The position numbers were made by a program, and so were the translations under genes. Source: Corynebacterium sp. HMSC27B11 (GTDB lineage: Bacteria > Actinomycetota > Actinomycetes > Mycobacteriales > Mycobacteriaceae). From it: 64,000 nucleotides of DNA. The stretch lies in contig NZ_KV823549.1 in assembly GCF_001815985.1 (NCBI RefSeq), positions 34,467 through 98,466 of the forward strand, in the 5' to 3' direction. The stretch's first letter is position 1; every line of letters starts with the position of its first letter. The notes under the pieces are model-generated. The model worked only from the letters and a program-made list of their open reading frames with translations, was not told the origin of the DNA and searched no databases. Positions 48,711-57,898 of this stretch are shown here, piece after piece.

Positions 48711-50489
48711 TTAGGCCCGGGCTGCCTTCGTGATGACGTCGACGGCGTCCGCGTAGTCGATCTCGGAACGCTCGTCGTTCAGACGATCTCGCAGCTCGAC
48801 CTTGCCCTCGGCGAAGCCGCGCCCAACGACCACGACCTGTGGCATGCCCAGCAGCTCGGAGTCCTTGAACTTCACGCCCGGGGAGACCTTCGGGCGATCG
48901 TCGAAGAGCACCTCCAAGCCCGCATCCGACAGTGCCTCGACAAGCTCGCGTGCAGCCTCACCCGCGGCTTCGTCCTTGTTAGCGATGACCACGTGGACGT
49001 CGTAGGGGGCGATGCTGTGCGGCCAGCGCAGCCCCTTCTCGTCGTGCATCTGCTCGGCGACCACGGCCAGCAGGCGGGAGACACCGATGCCGTAGGAGCC
49101 CATCGTCGGGACGGTGCGTCGGCCGTTCTCGTCCAGGATCTGAACGTCGAAGGCCTCGGTGTACTTCCGCCCCAGCTGGAAGATGTGGCCGATCTCGATG
49201 CCGCGCGACAGGGTGAGCACACCCTTGCCATCCGGGGATGGGTCGCCCTCCCGAACCTCGGCGGCCTCAACATAACCATCCGGGGTGAAATCGCGGCCTG
49301 CGACGAGGTTGGAGTAGTGACGATCCTTCTCATCCGCGCCGGTGATCCAGGCGGTGCCCTTGACCACACGGGGATCGGCGAGCACGCGCAGGTCGTTATC
49401 CGCGAACGTGCGGGGGCCAACGAAGCCCTTGACGAGGAAGGGGTACTTCTTGAAATCCTCATCATCGGCCAGTTCGACGACCGCCGGCTCCAGGGAGGCT
49501 TCGAGACGCTTCATGTCGACCTCGCGGTCGCCCGGCACGAGCACTCCGGTGAGCTCAGGGGCGTACGGGTTACCGTCCTCATCCTCGCCTGGGCGGGTGA
49601 CCTTGCACACGATGCACTTGAGGGTGTCCTTCGCCGTCACCGGAGCCCCGTCGACAGTCAGGCCCGCCTCGTTGGCCCACTCCACGAGAGTCTCGATGGT
49701 GTCGGCTCCAGGGCTCTCGTGGCTTACTGCCTCCGGCTTATCCTCGACCGACTCCTCAGCCGGCGGAATGGAGACGACAGCTTCCACGTTGGCGGCGTAG
49801 TCGGATTCCGTGGAGCGAACGAAGGTATCCTCGCCGTCCGCGGCGACCGCCAGGAACTCCTCGGAGGCCGAACCACCCATCGCTCCAGAGGTCGCGTAGC
49901 AAATGACGTACTCGATGCCGAGGGCGTCGAAGATCCGCTGGTAGGCCTTGCGGTGCAAGCGGTAGGACTCATCCAGGCCTTCGTCGGTCATGTTGAAGGA
50001 GTAGGAGTCCTTCATGACGAACTCACGGCCGCGCAGGATGCCAGCGCGCGGGCGGGCCTCATCGCGATACTTGGTCTGGATTTGGTAGAGAACCTTCGGG
50101 AAATCCTTATAGGAGTTCAGCTCCCCCTTGACGAGCCAGGTGAACAGCTCCTCGTGGGTGGGACCGAGTAAGTAGTCCGCCTCCTTGCGGTCCTTGAGGC
50201 GGAAGAGCTCGGGACCGTATTCGTCCCAGCGCCCGGTGACCTCGTAGGGCTCCTTCGGCAGCAGCGCGGGGAACATCAGCTCCTGACCGCCGATGGCGTC
50301 CATTTCGCGCCGAACAACGTTTTCGACCTTGCGCAGGACGCGCAGACCAATGGGGAGCCAGGAGTACACACCCGGTGCAACGCGGCGGATATAGCCAGCT
50401 CGGACAAGCAGCTTGTGACTGGCGAGTTCTGCATCAGCTGGGTCGTCACGCAGCGTGTGCAGGAAGAGGGAGGACATGCGGGTAATCAT
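48711..50489 (-). CDS. proS: Prolyl-tRNA synthetase
   Basis: 592-residue class II ProRS of the bacterial type with the editing insertion (about 225-400). Motif 1 lies near [36 protein letters not shown], motif 2 in [24 protein letters not shown] (both longer than quoted here would be needed to show fully), motif 3 in [14 protein letters not shown]. It charges tRNA-Pro. The ATG at 50489 has TAGGCT seven bases upstream, predicting a leaderless mRNA. Divergent from yaaA. Confidence 0.97.
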   Translation of the reverse strand: MITRMSSLFLHTLRDDPADAELASHKLLVRAGYIRRVAPGVYSWLPIGLRVLRKVENVVRREMDAIGGQELMFPALLPKEPYEVTGRWDEYGPELFRLKDRKEADYLLGPTHEELFTWLVKGELNSYKDFPKVLYQIQTKYRDEARPRAGILRGREFVMKDSYSFNMTDEGLDESYRLHRKAYQRIFDALGIEYVICYATSGAMGGSASEEFLAVAADGEDTFVRSTESDYAANVEAVVSIPPAEESVEDKPEAVSHESPGADTIETLVEWANEAGLTVDGAPVTAKDTLKCIVCKVTRPGEDEDGNPYAPELTGVLVPGDREVDMKRLEASLEPAVVELADDEDFKKYPFLVKGFVGPRTFADNDLRVLADPRVVKGTAWITGADEKDRHYSNLVAGRDFTPDGYVEAAEVREGDPSPDGKGVLTLSRGIEIGHIFQLGRKYTEAFDVQILDENGRRTVPTMGSYGIGVSRLLAVVAEQMHDEKGLRWPHSIAPYDVHVVIANKDEAAGEAARELVEALSDAGLEVLFDDRPKVSPGVKFKDSELLGMPQVVVVGRGFAEGKVELRDRLNDERSEIDYADAVDVITKAARA

Positions 50490-50496
50490 GATGCTT

Positions 50497-50502
50497 AGCC
50501 TA
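50497..50502 (-). promoter_or_regulatory. proS -10 element (leaderless start)
   Basis: TAGGCT on the minus strand, seven bases from the proS ATG. Confidence 0.55.
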
Positions 50503-50533
50503 CAGCCCCGACCCTGCGTGGCACGCCACCGGC

Positions 50534-50539
50534 TAGCAT
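50534..50539 (+). promoter_or_regulatory. yaaA -10 element (leaderless start)
   Basis: TAGCAT, six bases before the ATG at 50546. The proS and yaaA -10 elements are only 31 bases apart and diverge. Confidence 0.55.
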
Positions 50540-50545
50540 GTTTTC

Positions 50546-51460
50546 ATGCTCATCATCCTGCCTCCTTCGGAAAGCAAAACAGTGGGCGGCCAGCCCGGCC
50601 CGGTCGCCGTGGATCAGCTGACCTTTCCCGGGCTAGCGCCAACCAGAAAACACCTGCTCAGCACCCTTGAGGAGATGGGCTGCAGTTTCCTTGCAGCCCA
50701 AGAAGCACTGTCGAAGAACTCGGGTTCTGCAGAAGCCGCAGAAGAGCGGATTCGCTCCTTAGACAAGATGATCGGGATCCGTGCTACCCAGCACGCTGAG
50801 CACGAGTCCAACGCCGCCGTCGCTTCCTCCGAGCTGCTTCCTGCGGTGGAGCGATACACCGGGGTGGCCTACGATGCCCTCGACCCAACGGGGCAACGCA
50901 CCGGCCTGTCCCTCCCCGCGGACGCGCGTGCAAGGCTGGCGATCGGCTCGGCACTCTTCGGGGTGATCGCCGCCGACGACCTTATCCCCCGCTATCGACT
51001 CTCCGCCGGCTCCAAGGTGCTCGTGGACGGTCAGCCCCGCACCCTGCGTTCCCAGTGGACGAAGCCGGCCGAGGGCAACCGCATCGGCGAGGAGCTCGCC
51101 CGGTGGCGGGAGGATCGCGCCGCCGACACGGATGGCGCTGGCGGCGGGATCATTGACCTGCGCTCCGGTGGTTACCGGGACCTCGGAAAAGTTCCGGGCG
51201 CGGTGAGCTTGCGCGTGGAATCCGAGTACCCGGACGGCAGCCGCAAGGTCGTCAGCCACTTCAACAAGCACTACAAGGGGCTAGTTGCCCGGGAGCTGGC
51301 GTTGGCCGGTGGACACCTGCCCGCTGACCCGCAGTCAACCGGCGAGCTGGCGGAGGCTTTCGCCCACCGCATCGGTGACGTGGAGGCGTTCGTCGAGGCG
51401 AATTTTCGCACGGAGGTGCGTGACCCCAGCGAGGTCACGCTCATCGTTCCGGCCGAATAG
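50546..51460 (+). CDS. yaaA: YaaA/DUF328 family peroxide-stress protein
   Basis: 304 residues, starting LIILPPSESK, the hallmark of YaaA (DUF328), with AVERYTGVAYDALD, GVIAADDLIPRYRLS and VSHFNKHYKGLVARELA further on. In E. coli YaaA lowers free iron during peroxide stress, and its fold binds DNA. The actinobacterial version is longer than that of E. coli (258). No operon partner; convergent with cobA. Confidence 0.9.
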   Translation: MLIILPPSESKTVGGQPGPVAVDQLTFPGLAPTRKHLLSTLEEMGCSFLAAQEALSKNSGSAEAAEERIRSLDKMIGIRATQHAEHESNAAVASSELLPAVERYTGVAYDALDPTGQRTGLSLPADARARLAIGSALFGVIAADDLIPRYRLSAGSKVLVDGQPRTLRSQWTKPAEGNRIGEELARWREDRAADTDGAGGGIIDLRSGGYRDLGKVPGAVSLRVESEYPDGSRKVVSHFNKHYKGLVARELALAGGHLPADPQSTGELAEAFAHRIGDVEAFVEANFRTEVRDPSEVTLIVPAE

Positions 51461-51489
51461 GCTTAAAAGCCCCTCCCCTCTTATCTCTG

Positions 51490-52527
51490 TTAGAACGCCG
51501 CCGCCAAGCCCTTAATCCGGCGCTCGCTGACCCGGCCGACCACGATGATCGCCGGTGGCTTGATTCCTGCCGCGTCGATCGTTTCCCCAAGGGACCCGAG
51601 AGTGGTTTCCGTGACCCGCTCGCCGTCGATGGAGGCCGACTCGATGATCGTCACCGCCTGCTCGGCGCCCCGGCCGTTGGCGATAAGTTCCGCAGCGATA
51701 GCCCCGGCGTTTTTCACGGCCATGATCAGCACCAACGTGCCGGTCAGCCCAGCCAGCGCCTCCCAGTTCACGAGCGACTTCTCGTGACCCGGGGGCACGT
51801 GCCCGGAGACGATCGTGATGTCGTGAACCCAGCCGCGGTGGGTCAGAGATACGCCGGCCAGCGCTGGCGCGGAGGTCGCGCTCGTCACCCCGGGGATGAC
51901 GGATACCGGCACCCCGGCGGCCGCACATGCTTCGGCTTCTTCTAGTCCCCGGCCGAAGATGAAGGGATCCCCTCCCTTCAAGCGCACCACCTTCTTGCCC
52001 TGTTGAGCAGCCTCGATGAGCATCTCGTTGGTTTTCTCCTGGGCTACCTGCTTGCCATAGGGGATCTTGGACACGTCCACGAGTTCCACCCCGCGCTCGG
52101 CTGCTTCCTCGGCGAGACTGAAGGGACCCAGGTGGTCGGCGAAGATGATGTCGGCTCCCTCGATGGCTCGCTTCCCTGCGACGGTGATCAACCCCTCGCC
52201 ACCGGGGCCACCGCCCACCAGCGTCACGGTCCCCGCGCCAGGGCATTCCCCGCCCCTGTCCCCCGCATTCTGCGCTTCCTCGGTTCCGCCCCCAAGGTTA
52301 TTGACCGGCACGCCGTGCTGCTCAGCTGCTGCGATCAGTTCCGTGGCACCCGGGGTCTGGCCCGGGAGCACGACGAGGGCGGTGGCAGCCCAGTCAATCT
52401 CCGACGCCGCCCCGGCAGGGCTGGTGGTGACGATGGCGCCTGCGTCACGGCAGCGCTGGGCGACGAGCTCGGCGTCGGGGCTGCCGGCCGGGACAAGGAC
52501 GTGGACGTTGCGCAGGAAAATACTCAT
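51490..52527 (-). CDS. cobA: CobA/CysG-type uroporphyrinogen-III C-methyltransferase
   Basis: 345 residues from the ATG at 52527. The C-terminal SUMT domain (about 105-345) has TVTLVGGGPGGEGLITV, RLKGGDPFIFGRG, VSVIPGVTSATSAPALAGVSLTHRG and TLVLIMAVKN. It methylates uroporphyrinogen III to precorrin-2, the branch to sirohaem and cobalamin. The first 100 residues resemble a degenerate CysG dehydrogenase domain without a clean GxGxxA nucleotide site. A perfect McbR-type operator overlaps the promoter, pointing to a role in sirohaem supply for sulfite reduction. The mRNA is predicted to be leaderless. Confidence 0.92.
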   Translation of the reverse strand: MSIFLRNVHVLVPAGSPDAELVAQRCRDAGAIVTTSPAGAASEIDWAATALVVLPGQTPGATELIAAAEQHGVPVNNLGGGTEEAQNAGDRGGECPGAGTVTLVGGGPGGEGLITVAGKRAIEGADIIFADHLGPFSLAEEAAERGVELVDVSKIPYGKQVAQEKTNEMLIEAAQQGKKVVRLKGGDPFIFGRGLEEAEACAAAGVPVSVIPGVTSATSAPALAGVSLTHRGWVHDITIVSGHVPPGHEKSLVNWEALAGLTGTLVLIMAVKNAGAIAAELIANGRGAEQAVTIIESASIDGERVTETTLGSLGETIDAAGIKPPAIIVVGRVSERRIKGLAAAF

Positions 52528-52533
52528 AAGCAC

Positions 52534-52556
52534 AGCATAGTAGACCGAGCGGTCTA
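52534..52556 (-). promoter_or_regulatory. cobA promoter with perfect McbR-type operator
   Basis: On the minus strand TAGACCGCTCGGTCTA (52556-52541) is followed by C, the -10 TATGCT (52539-52534), six bases, and the ATG. The repeat is an exact TAGAC-N6-GTCTA, the binding motif of McbR, the TetR-type repressor of methionine and cysteine genes in C. glutamicum. It occupies the -35/-10 spacer, so binding should block transcription. Confidence 0.8.
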
Positions 52557-52581
52557 GATTCTCAAACCCCCACCAACAGCG

Positions 52582-52622
52582 AAAAACCGCCCGCCCCGAG
52601 GGCAATCCTCTCGGGCGGGCGG
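52582..52622 (-). terminator. mqo terminator
   Basis: A GC-rich stem (52587-52600 with 52610-52622) followed on the minus strand by GGTTTTTCGC. It insulates the cobA promoter from mqo. Confidence 0.8.
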
Positions 52623-52639
52623 CCTGCGGGCAGCGGAAG

Positions 52640-54127
52640 CTACTTAGCCAGCTTCAGCGCCTTCTGGGAGCGGTCCCACTGCTCCTGGAACAGGGCCTCG
52701 TTCTTGACCAGACGCTGGCCATAGGACGGGATGATCTCGCGCAGCTTCGGAGCCCACTCAGCCATGCGACCGCCGAAGCAACGCTCCAGCACCTCGAGCA
52801 TGGCAGCCGGGGCGATGGACGCGCCTGGGGAAGCGCCCATCAGGCCGGCGATGCTGCCGTCGTTGGAGTTGATCAGGGTCGTACCGAACTCCAGGGAGCC
52901 GAACTTCGGGGCGCCGATCGGCTTGATGACCTGGACGCGCTGGCCGGCGATGACCAGCTCCCAGTCCTCGTCCTTAGCCTCCGGCATGTACTCGCGCAGG
53001 GACTCCATCTTCGCGGTCTGGTCCTTCAGCAGCTCCTCCACCAGGTACTTGGTCAGTCCGAACTCCTGCAGACCAACACCGATCATGGACGGCAGGTTGC
53101 CCGGACGCAGGGACTTGAACAGGTCCAGGAAGGAACCGGACTTCAGGAACTTCGGGGTCCAGCCGGCGTATGGGCCGAAGAGCAGGCCCTTCTTACCATC
53201 GATTACGCGGGTGTCGAGGTGCGGCACGGACATCGGCGGGGCGCCGACGGAGGCCTTACCGTAGACCTTCGCGGCGTGCTTCTCGATGAGCTCCTCGTTG
53301 GTGCAGCGCAGCCACTGGCCGGAGACCGGGAAGCCACCGTAGCCCTTGATCTCCGGGATGCCGGCCTTCTGCAGCATCGGCAGTGCCATGCCGCCGGCGC
53401 CGATGAAGACGAAGTTGGCGGTGACGACGGAGGTGTCGCCGGTGTGGCGGTTCTTGACGGAGACCTTCCACTTCGCGCCGTCGCGCTTGAGGTTGACGAC
53501 CTCGCTGCCGTAACGCACCTCGACGCCCTCAGCGGTCAGGGCGTCGACGTACTGGCGGGTCAGCGCACCGTAGTTGATGTCGGTGCCCTCCTCGAACCAG
53601 GAAATCGCGGTCGGGGTGTTGAAGTCGCGGCCCTCCGCCATCAGCGGCAGGAACTCACGGAACTTCGTCTCCGAGTCCGAGAACTTCATGTTCGGGAACA
53701 GCGGGTTATCCTTCAGGGCCTCGTAGCGGGCCTTCAGGTAGTCCACCTGATCCATGCCCTGAGCGAAGGAGACGTGAGGAACCCGGTTGATCCACTCAGA
53801 CGGCTCGCCCAGGATGTCGTTCTCCACGAGGTGGGACCAGAACTGGCGGGAGACCTGGAACTTCTCGTTGACACCGACAGCCTTGGAGACGTCGATCTTG
53901 CCGTTGACCTCCGGCGTGTAGTTCAGCTCGCACAGCGCGGAGTGGCCGGTGCCTGCGTTGTTCCACGGGTCAGAAGACTCGGCGGCCGGGGTGTCCAGGC
54001 GCTCGAGAATCAGCTGGCTCCATTCCGGCTGCAGCTGCTTCAGCATCACAGACAGGGTGGTGGAGATGACGCCGGCGCCAACCAGCAGGACGTCGACGGT
54101 ATCGTTTTGAGAACTATTCGTTGCCAC
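52640..54127 (-). CDS. mqo: Malate:quinone oxidoreductase
   Basis: 495 residues. FAD-binding VDVLLVGAGVISTTLSVML near the N-terminus, ERLDTPAAESSDPWNNAGTGHSALCELNYTP in two parts as the Mqo signature, and FIGAGGMALPMLQKAGI. It oxidises malate to oxaloacetate and feeds electrons to menaquinone; in C. glutamicum it is the main malate-oxidising enzyme of the TCA cycle. The GTG at 54127 follows GAGGAAA. Bound to the inner membrane face. Ends at a strong terminator. Confidence 0.97.
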   Translation of the reverse strand: MATNSSQNDTVDVLLVGAGVISTTLSVMLKQLQPEWSQLILERLDTPAAESSDPWNNAGTGHSALCELNYTPEVNGKIDVSKAVGVNEKFQVSRQFWSHLVENDILGEPSEWINRVPHVSFAQGMDQVDYLKARYEALKDNPLFPNMKFSDSETKFREFLPLMAEGRDFNTPTAISWFEEGTDINYGALTRQYVDALTAEGVEVRYGSEVVNLKRDGAKWKVSVKNRHTGDTSVVTANFVFIGAGGMALPMLQKAGIPEIKGYGGFPVSGQWLRCTNEELIEKHAAKVYGKASVGAPPMSVPHLDTRVIDGKKGLLFGPYAGWTPKFLKSGSFLDLFKSLRPGNLPSMIGVGLQEFGLTKYLVEELLKDQTAKMESLREYMPEAKDEDWELVIAGQRVQVIKPIGAPKFGSLEFGTTLINSNDGSIAGLMGASPGASIAPAAMLEVLERCFGGRMAEWAPKLREIIPSYGQRLVKNEALFQEQWDRSQKALKLAK

Positions 54128-54198
54128 GGTTTCCTCAATCCTTCACGGAAGAAAGCTTTGTCACGCTTCTTCAACCATACGCCTGTGCCTTTTCGATC

Positions 54199-54241
54199 CA
54201 TATTCAGGCCTGCCCTTATACCCCTGAAAAAGTTGAATATG
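54199..54241. repeat. Inverted repeat between mqo and the hydrolase gene
   Basis: CATATTCA (54199-54206) and TGAATATG (54234-54241), 27 bases apart. The right arm overlaps the hydrolase -10. It may be an operator or DNA loop site in the 124-bp gap. Confidence 0.4.
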
Positions 54242-54243
54242 AT
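54238..54243 (+). promoter_or_regulatory. Hydrolase gene -10 element (leaderless start)
   Basis: TATGAT, eight bases before the ATG at 54252. Confidence 0.5.
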
Positions 54244-54251
54244 CGATCCCG

Positions 54252-55412
54252 ATGAATGATTCCAGAGCTATGAATAACGCCCCGGCCCACGGTGGCAACA
54301 CGTCTTCCCGGCAGCTGGCCGATGTCCTCACCGATCCGCGAGGCGCCAGCGTCGCAGAACTGACCTTCGGACCGGACCTTCTGGGCCCGGATTTCGGCGT
54401 GCATTACGTCGAGATGGGCGACGATCCTGACGGCGAGCCCCCGGTGCGTTTCGCCCTCGTCCGCTACTTCCCCGCCGAGGCTAGCGGGTCGACAGCCGCC
54501 TCTGCGGTCTCCGACCCGACCCGTAATTTCTACGGGCGTCCCGCCCTACTTTTCGTCCACGGAATGACGGATTACTTCTTCCAGGACCACGTGGCCCGCT
54601 TCTTCCACGAGGCCGGCTACGCGGTCTACGCCATCGACATGCGCAAGTGCGGCAGGGCGTGGCGGGAAGGCCAGACCTGGCACCACGTAACCAGCCAGGC
54701 CATCTATGACGAGGACCTCTCCATCGCGCTGGGGCTCATCGGTACTGCCCACCCGACCGTCGTTGCGGTGGGTCACTCCACCGGCGGGCTGGACGTCACC
54801 ACCTGGGCCGGCCGGCTCAACGCTGCTACTCAGCGCGATCCTTCCAGCGCGGAGGCCGGGCTGCACGGCATGCTCGGCGCCGTCGTCGGCAACTCCCCCT
54901 GGTATGGCATCCAGTTCGACGGCCTCGTGGGCTTCGTGATCAAGCGGGTCTTCCCGCAGCTCGCCAAGGTCGCCCCGCACATTCCCCTGCCGGAGGGCAT
55001 CAACCCTTCCTATGGGCACTCACTTCACGCCGATTACGCGGGTGAATGGGACTACGACCTTGAGCTCAAGCCCATTGAGCCCCGCAAGAAGTACGTCAGC
55101 TGGATGGCCGGTGTGGTCCGCCAGATCGCCGACCTCCAGGCGGGCCATTGTGACACCGGCCTGCCGACCCTGGTGCTCACCAGCGACGGCCACTACTTCG
55201 GGCGCGGGCTCACGGACGCGACCTACGTCAATGACCCGATCCTCAAGCCGGAGCAGATGTGGCAGACCGCACCGAAGGTCTCCCCTCATGCACACATCGA
55301 GGTCATCGCGGACGCCACCCACGATGTCTTCCTTTCCCGCCCCGCGGTGCGCCGTCGCGCCCTGAATGCGACTGCAGACTGGCTGGCAGCCCAGGGCATC
55401 GCCGGCAACTAG
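54252..55412 (+). CDS. Alpha/beta hydrolase, lysophospholipase-like
   Basis: 386 residues. Oxyanion region LLFVHGMTDYFF (about 100-111), nucleophile Ser176 in VAVGHSTGGLD, and catalytic His in IADATHDVFLS near the C-terminus. The acid may be the Asp in LTSDGHYF. No signal peptide, so it acts in the cytoplasm or at the membrane. The C. glutamicum gene at this place (between mqo and mtr) is annotated as a lysophospholipase. Substrate unknown; monoacylglycerol-lipase-like is a fair guess. In a lipid-dependent species it could handle host lipids. Confidence 0.85.
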   Translation: MNDSRAMNNAPAHGGNTSSRQLADVLTDPRGASVAELTFGPDLLGPDFGVHYVEMGDDPDGEPPVRFALVRYFPAEASGSTAASAVSDPTRNFYGRPALLFVHGMTDYFFQDHVARFFHEAGYAVYAIDMRKCGRAWREGQTWHHVTSQAIYDEDLSIALGLIGTAHPTVVAVGHSTGGLDVTTWAGRLNAATQRDPSSAEAGLHGMLGAVVGNSPWYGIQFDGLVGFVIKRVFPQLAKVAPHIPLPEGINPSYGHSLHADYAGEWDYDLELKPIEPRKKYVSWMAGVVRQIADLQAGHCDTGLPTLVLTSDGHYFGRGLTDATYVNDPILKPEQMWQTAPKVSPHAHIEVIADATHDVFLSRPAVRRRALNATADWLAAQGIAGN

Positions 55413-55456
55413 CTGGCCACAAACCGGCCTCGTGGCCGCCGCCTGTTTTTCGCGCC

Positions 55457-55462
55457 TAGGCT
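55457..55462 (+). promoter_or_regulatory. mtr -10 element (leaderless start)
   Basis: TAGGCT, seven bases before the ATG at 55470. Confidence 0.55.
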
Positions 55463-55469
55463 GGCAGGC

Positions 55470-56897
55470 ATGAAGAACATGAATGCCGAGCAGAACACCG
55501 CACCGGGAGAGATCCAGGACTTCGACATCATCATCGTTGGCACCGGATCGGGGAACACGATCCCGGCTCCGATCAACGATGAGAAGACCATCGCCATCGT
55601 CGAAAAGGGTGTCTTCGGTGGCACCTGCATCAACGTCGGCTGCATCCCGACGAAGATGTTCGTCCACACCGCGGATGTGGCTCGCTCCTTCCGCGTCGCC
55701 GACAAGCTCAGTCTGACTGGCTCGCTGGAGCACGTGGACTGGAAGGGCATCCAGCAACGCGTCTTCGGTGACCGCATCGATCCCATCGCCGAGGGCGGTG
55801 CGGCCTACCGCGCCGGGGACGAGACCCCGAATATCACCCTCTTCCACGGGGAAGCGGCGTCCTTCGTCGCTCCCCGGACGCTGCAGATCGGCGACGGCTC
55901 CGACGCGCCCGTCATCCGGGGCAAGGACGTGGTGCTGGCCACCGGCACCCGCCCGTGGATCCACCCCGTCCTTACCGACTCCGGCGTGCGCTACCGCACC
56001 AACGAGGACATCATGCGCCTGGATACCCAGCCCGAGTCGCTGATCATCCTGGGCGGTGGCATCGTCGCGGTCGAGTTCGCCGCGATTTTCGACGCCCTGG
56101 GCACCAAGGTCACGGTCGTCAACCGCAGCGAGCGTCTCCTGCGCAAGCTGGACGCCGAGATCTCCGAGGCTTTCACTAAGCAGGCCCGCGAGCAGTGGGA
56201 TACCCACCTCGGGGTGGAACCGCGCTCGGCGCGCGAGACCGACAACGGGCAGGTGGAGCTCACCCTCGACGACGGCACGGTGCTTCTCGCCGACGAGATC
56301 CTCGCCGCCCAGGGGCGCATCAGCAACGCGGACACGCTGGCACTCGAGGCCGCTGGCGTCGAAAAGAAGGAGAATGGGAAGATCAAGGTCGACGAATTCG
56401 GCCGCACCACGGCCGAGGGGGTATGGGCGCTGGGCGATGCCTCCAACGACTTCGATCTCAAGCACGTCGCGAACCAGGAGGCGAAGGTCATCCAACACAA
56501 CCTCGCCCACCCCGAGGACCTGCGCGCCAACGACTACCACGCCGTCCCCAGTGGCGTGTTCACCCACCCGCAGATCGCGGTGGTGGGGATGACCGAGGAG
56601 GAAGCCAAGGACACGGGCCGGGAGCTGACGGTGAAGGTGCAGCGCTACTCGGATGTGGCCTACGGCTGGGCGATGGAGGACACCACCGGCTTCTGCAAGG
56701 TGATCGCCGACCGCAAGACTGGCGAAATCCTGGGCGCGCACATCATGGGGCCGGAGGCTAGCACGCTGATTCAGAGTGTCGTCACTGCGATGGCCTTCGG
56801 CATCGATGCCCGCCGCTTCGCCACCGAGCAGTACTGGCCGCACCCTGCGCTGACCGAGCTGGTGGAAAATGCCCTGCTCGGCCTGGAATTCGACTAG
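55470..56897 (+). CDS. mtr: Mycothione reductase
   Basis: 475-residue flavoprotein disulfide reductase. FAD site IIIVGTGSGNTIPAP, redox-active C53 and C58 in GGTCINVGCIPTKM, NAD(P) site LIILGGGIVAVEFAAIF, second FAD motif WALGDASNDF, and C-terminal HPALTELVENALLGL with the catalytic His. GTGSGNT rather than GxGxGG is typical of Mtr. It reduces mycothiol disulfide with NADPH and keeps the actinobacterial thiol buffer reduced. Convergent with map. Confidence 0.95.
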   Translation: MKNMNAEQNTAPGEIQDFDIIIVGTGSGNTIPAPINDEKTIAIVEKGVFGGTCINVGCIPTKMFVHTADVARSFRVADKLSLTGSLEHVDWKGIQQRVFGDRIDPIAEGGAAYRAGDETPNITLFHGEAASFVAPRTLQIGDGSDAPVIRGKDVVLATGTRPWIHPVLTDSGVRYRTNEDIMRLDTQPESLIILGGGIVAVEFAAIFDALGTKVTVVNRSERLLRKLDAEISEAFTKQAREQWDTHLGVEPRSARETDNGQVELTLDDGTVLLADEILAAQGRISNADTLALEAAGVEKKENGKIKVDEFGRTTAEGVWALGDASNDFDLKHVANQEAKVIQHNLAHPEDLRANDYHAVPSGVFTHPQIAVVGMTEEEAKDTGRELTVKVQRYSDVAYGWAMEDTTGFCKVIADRKTGEILGAHIMGPEASTLIQSVVTAMAFGIDARRFATEQYWPHPALTELVENALLGLEFD

Positions 56898-56993
56898 CCC
56901 CCTAACCCCGGCTCTCGCCCCTGCCTCGCGCTGCTGTCACGCCGAGCTAGTCCGGGAACCTGGGGCTGGAGGCCCCGGGGGCTGGTGTGTGAG

Positions 56994-57860
56994 TTACCCC
57001 TCGCTCGGCAGGGTGAGGACCTCGTAGCCCTCCTCGGTGACGACGAGGGTGTGCTCGAACTGGGCGGTCCACTGCCGGTCGCTGGTCTGGACGGTCCAGT
57101 CGTCATCCCAGATCTCGTAGTCCAGCCCACCCAGGTTGATCATCGGCTCGATGGTCAGGGTCATGCCCGGCTCCAGCAGCGTCTGGTTGCTCGGGTTGTC
57201 GTAGTGCAGGACGATCAGGCCATTGTGGAAGGTGGGGCCCACGCCGTGGCCGGTGAAATCGCGGACCACGTTGTAGCCGAAGCGCTTAGCGTAGGACTCG
57301 ATCACGCGGCCAATGACGTTGATCTCACGGCCGGGCTTGACGGCCTTGATACCGCGCCACATGGCGGCCTCGGTGCGCTCGACGAGGAGGCGGTGCTCTT
57401 CGCTGACGTCCCCGGCGAGGAAGGTCGCGTTCGTGTCCCCGTGCACGCCGTTCTTGTAGGCGGTGACGTCGATGTTGACGATGTCCCCGTCCTCGATCAC
57501 CGTCGTATCGGGGATGCCGTGGCAGATGATCTCGTTGAGGCTCACGCAGGTGGACTTCGGGAAGTCCCGGTATCCCAGGGTGGAGGGGTAGGCGCCGTGG
57601 TCGCACATGTACTCGTGTGCCACGCGGTCGACCTCGTCGGTGGTCACGCCCGGGCGGACGGCCTTGCCGGCCTCCTGGAGCGCGTCAGCGGCGATGCGGG
57701 AGGCTTCGCGCATCTTCTCGATGGTCTCTGGATCCTGGATCCAGGCCTCGCCGATGTTTTCCTGGACCTCGGCCTTCCACGCGTATTCCGGCCGCTCGAT
57801 GTGGGCGGGCACGGTGCGGATCGGGGTTGGCTTACCTGGGGAAAGTGGTGCTCTGGTCAT
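56994..57860 (-). CDS. map: Methionine aminopeptidase, type I
   Basis: 288 residues with a 40-residue N-terminal extension of the MapB kind. Metal ligands lie in [20 protein letters not shown] (two Asp), [11 protein letters not shown] (His), [10 protein letters not shown] (Glu) and [12 protein letters not shown] (Glu). It removes N-terminal Met from new proteins. The extension has [14 protein letters not shown], the SH3-binding-like stretch seen in mycobacterial MapB. TACCAT eight bases before the ATG at 57860 predicts a leaderless mRNA. Confidence 0.96.
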   Translation of the reverse strand: MTRAPLSPGKPTPIRTVPAHIERPEYAWKAEVQENIGEAWIQDPETIEKMREASRIAADALQEAGKAVRPGVTTDEVDRVAHEYMCDHGAYPSTLGYRDFPKSTCVSLNEIICHGIPDTTVIEDGDIVNIDVTAYKNGVHGDTNATFLAGDVSEEHRLLVERTEAAMWRGIKAVKPGREINVIGRVIESYAKRFGYNVVRDFTGHGVGPTFHNGLIVLHYDNPSNQTLLEPGMTLTIEPMINLGGLDYEIWDDDWTVQTSDRQWTAQFEHTLVVTEEGYEVLTLPSEG

Positions 57861-57868
57861 AGTGCCCG

Positions 57869-57874
57869 ATGGTA
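57869..57874 (-). promoter_or_regulatory. map -10 element (leaderless start)
   Basis: TACCAT on the minus strand, eight bases from the map ATG. Confidence 0.45.
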
Positions 57875-57898
57875 CTCCCCGGGCAGCGGCACAGTTCC

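Noticed and set aside
56898..56993. Possible terminator between mtr and map
   Set aside because: GGGGC/GGCCCC pairing is short with no T run on either strand.
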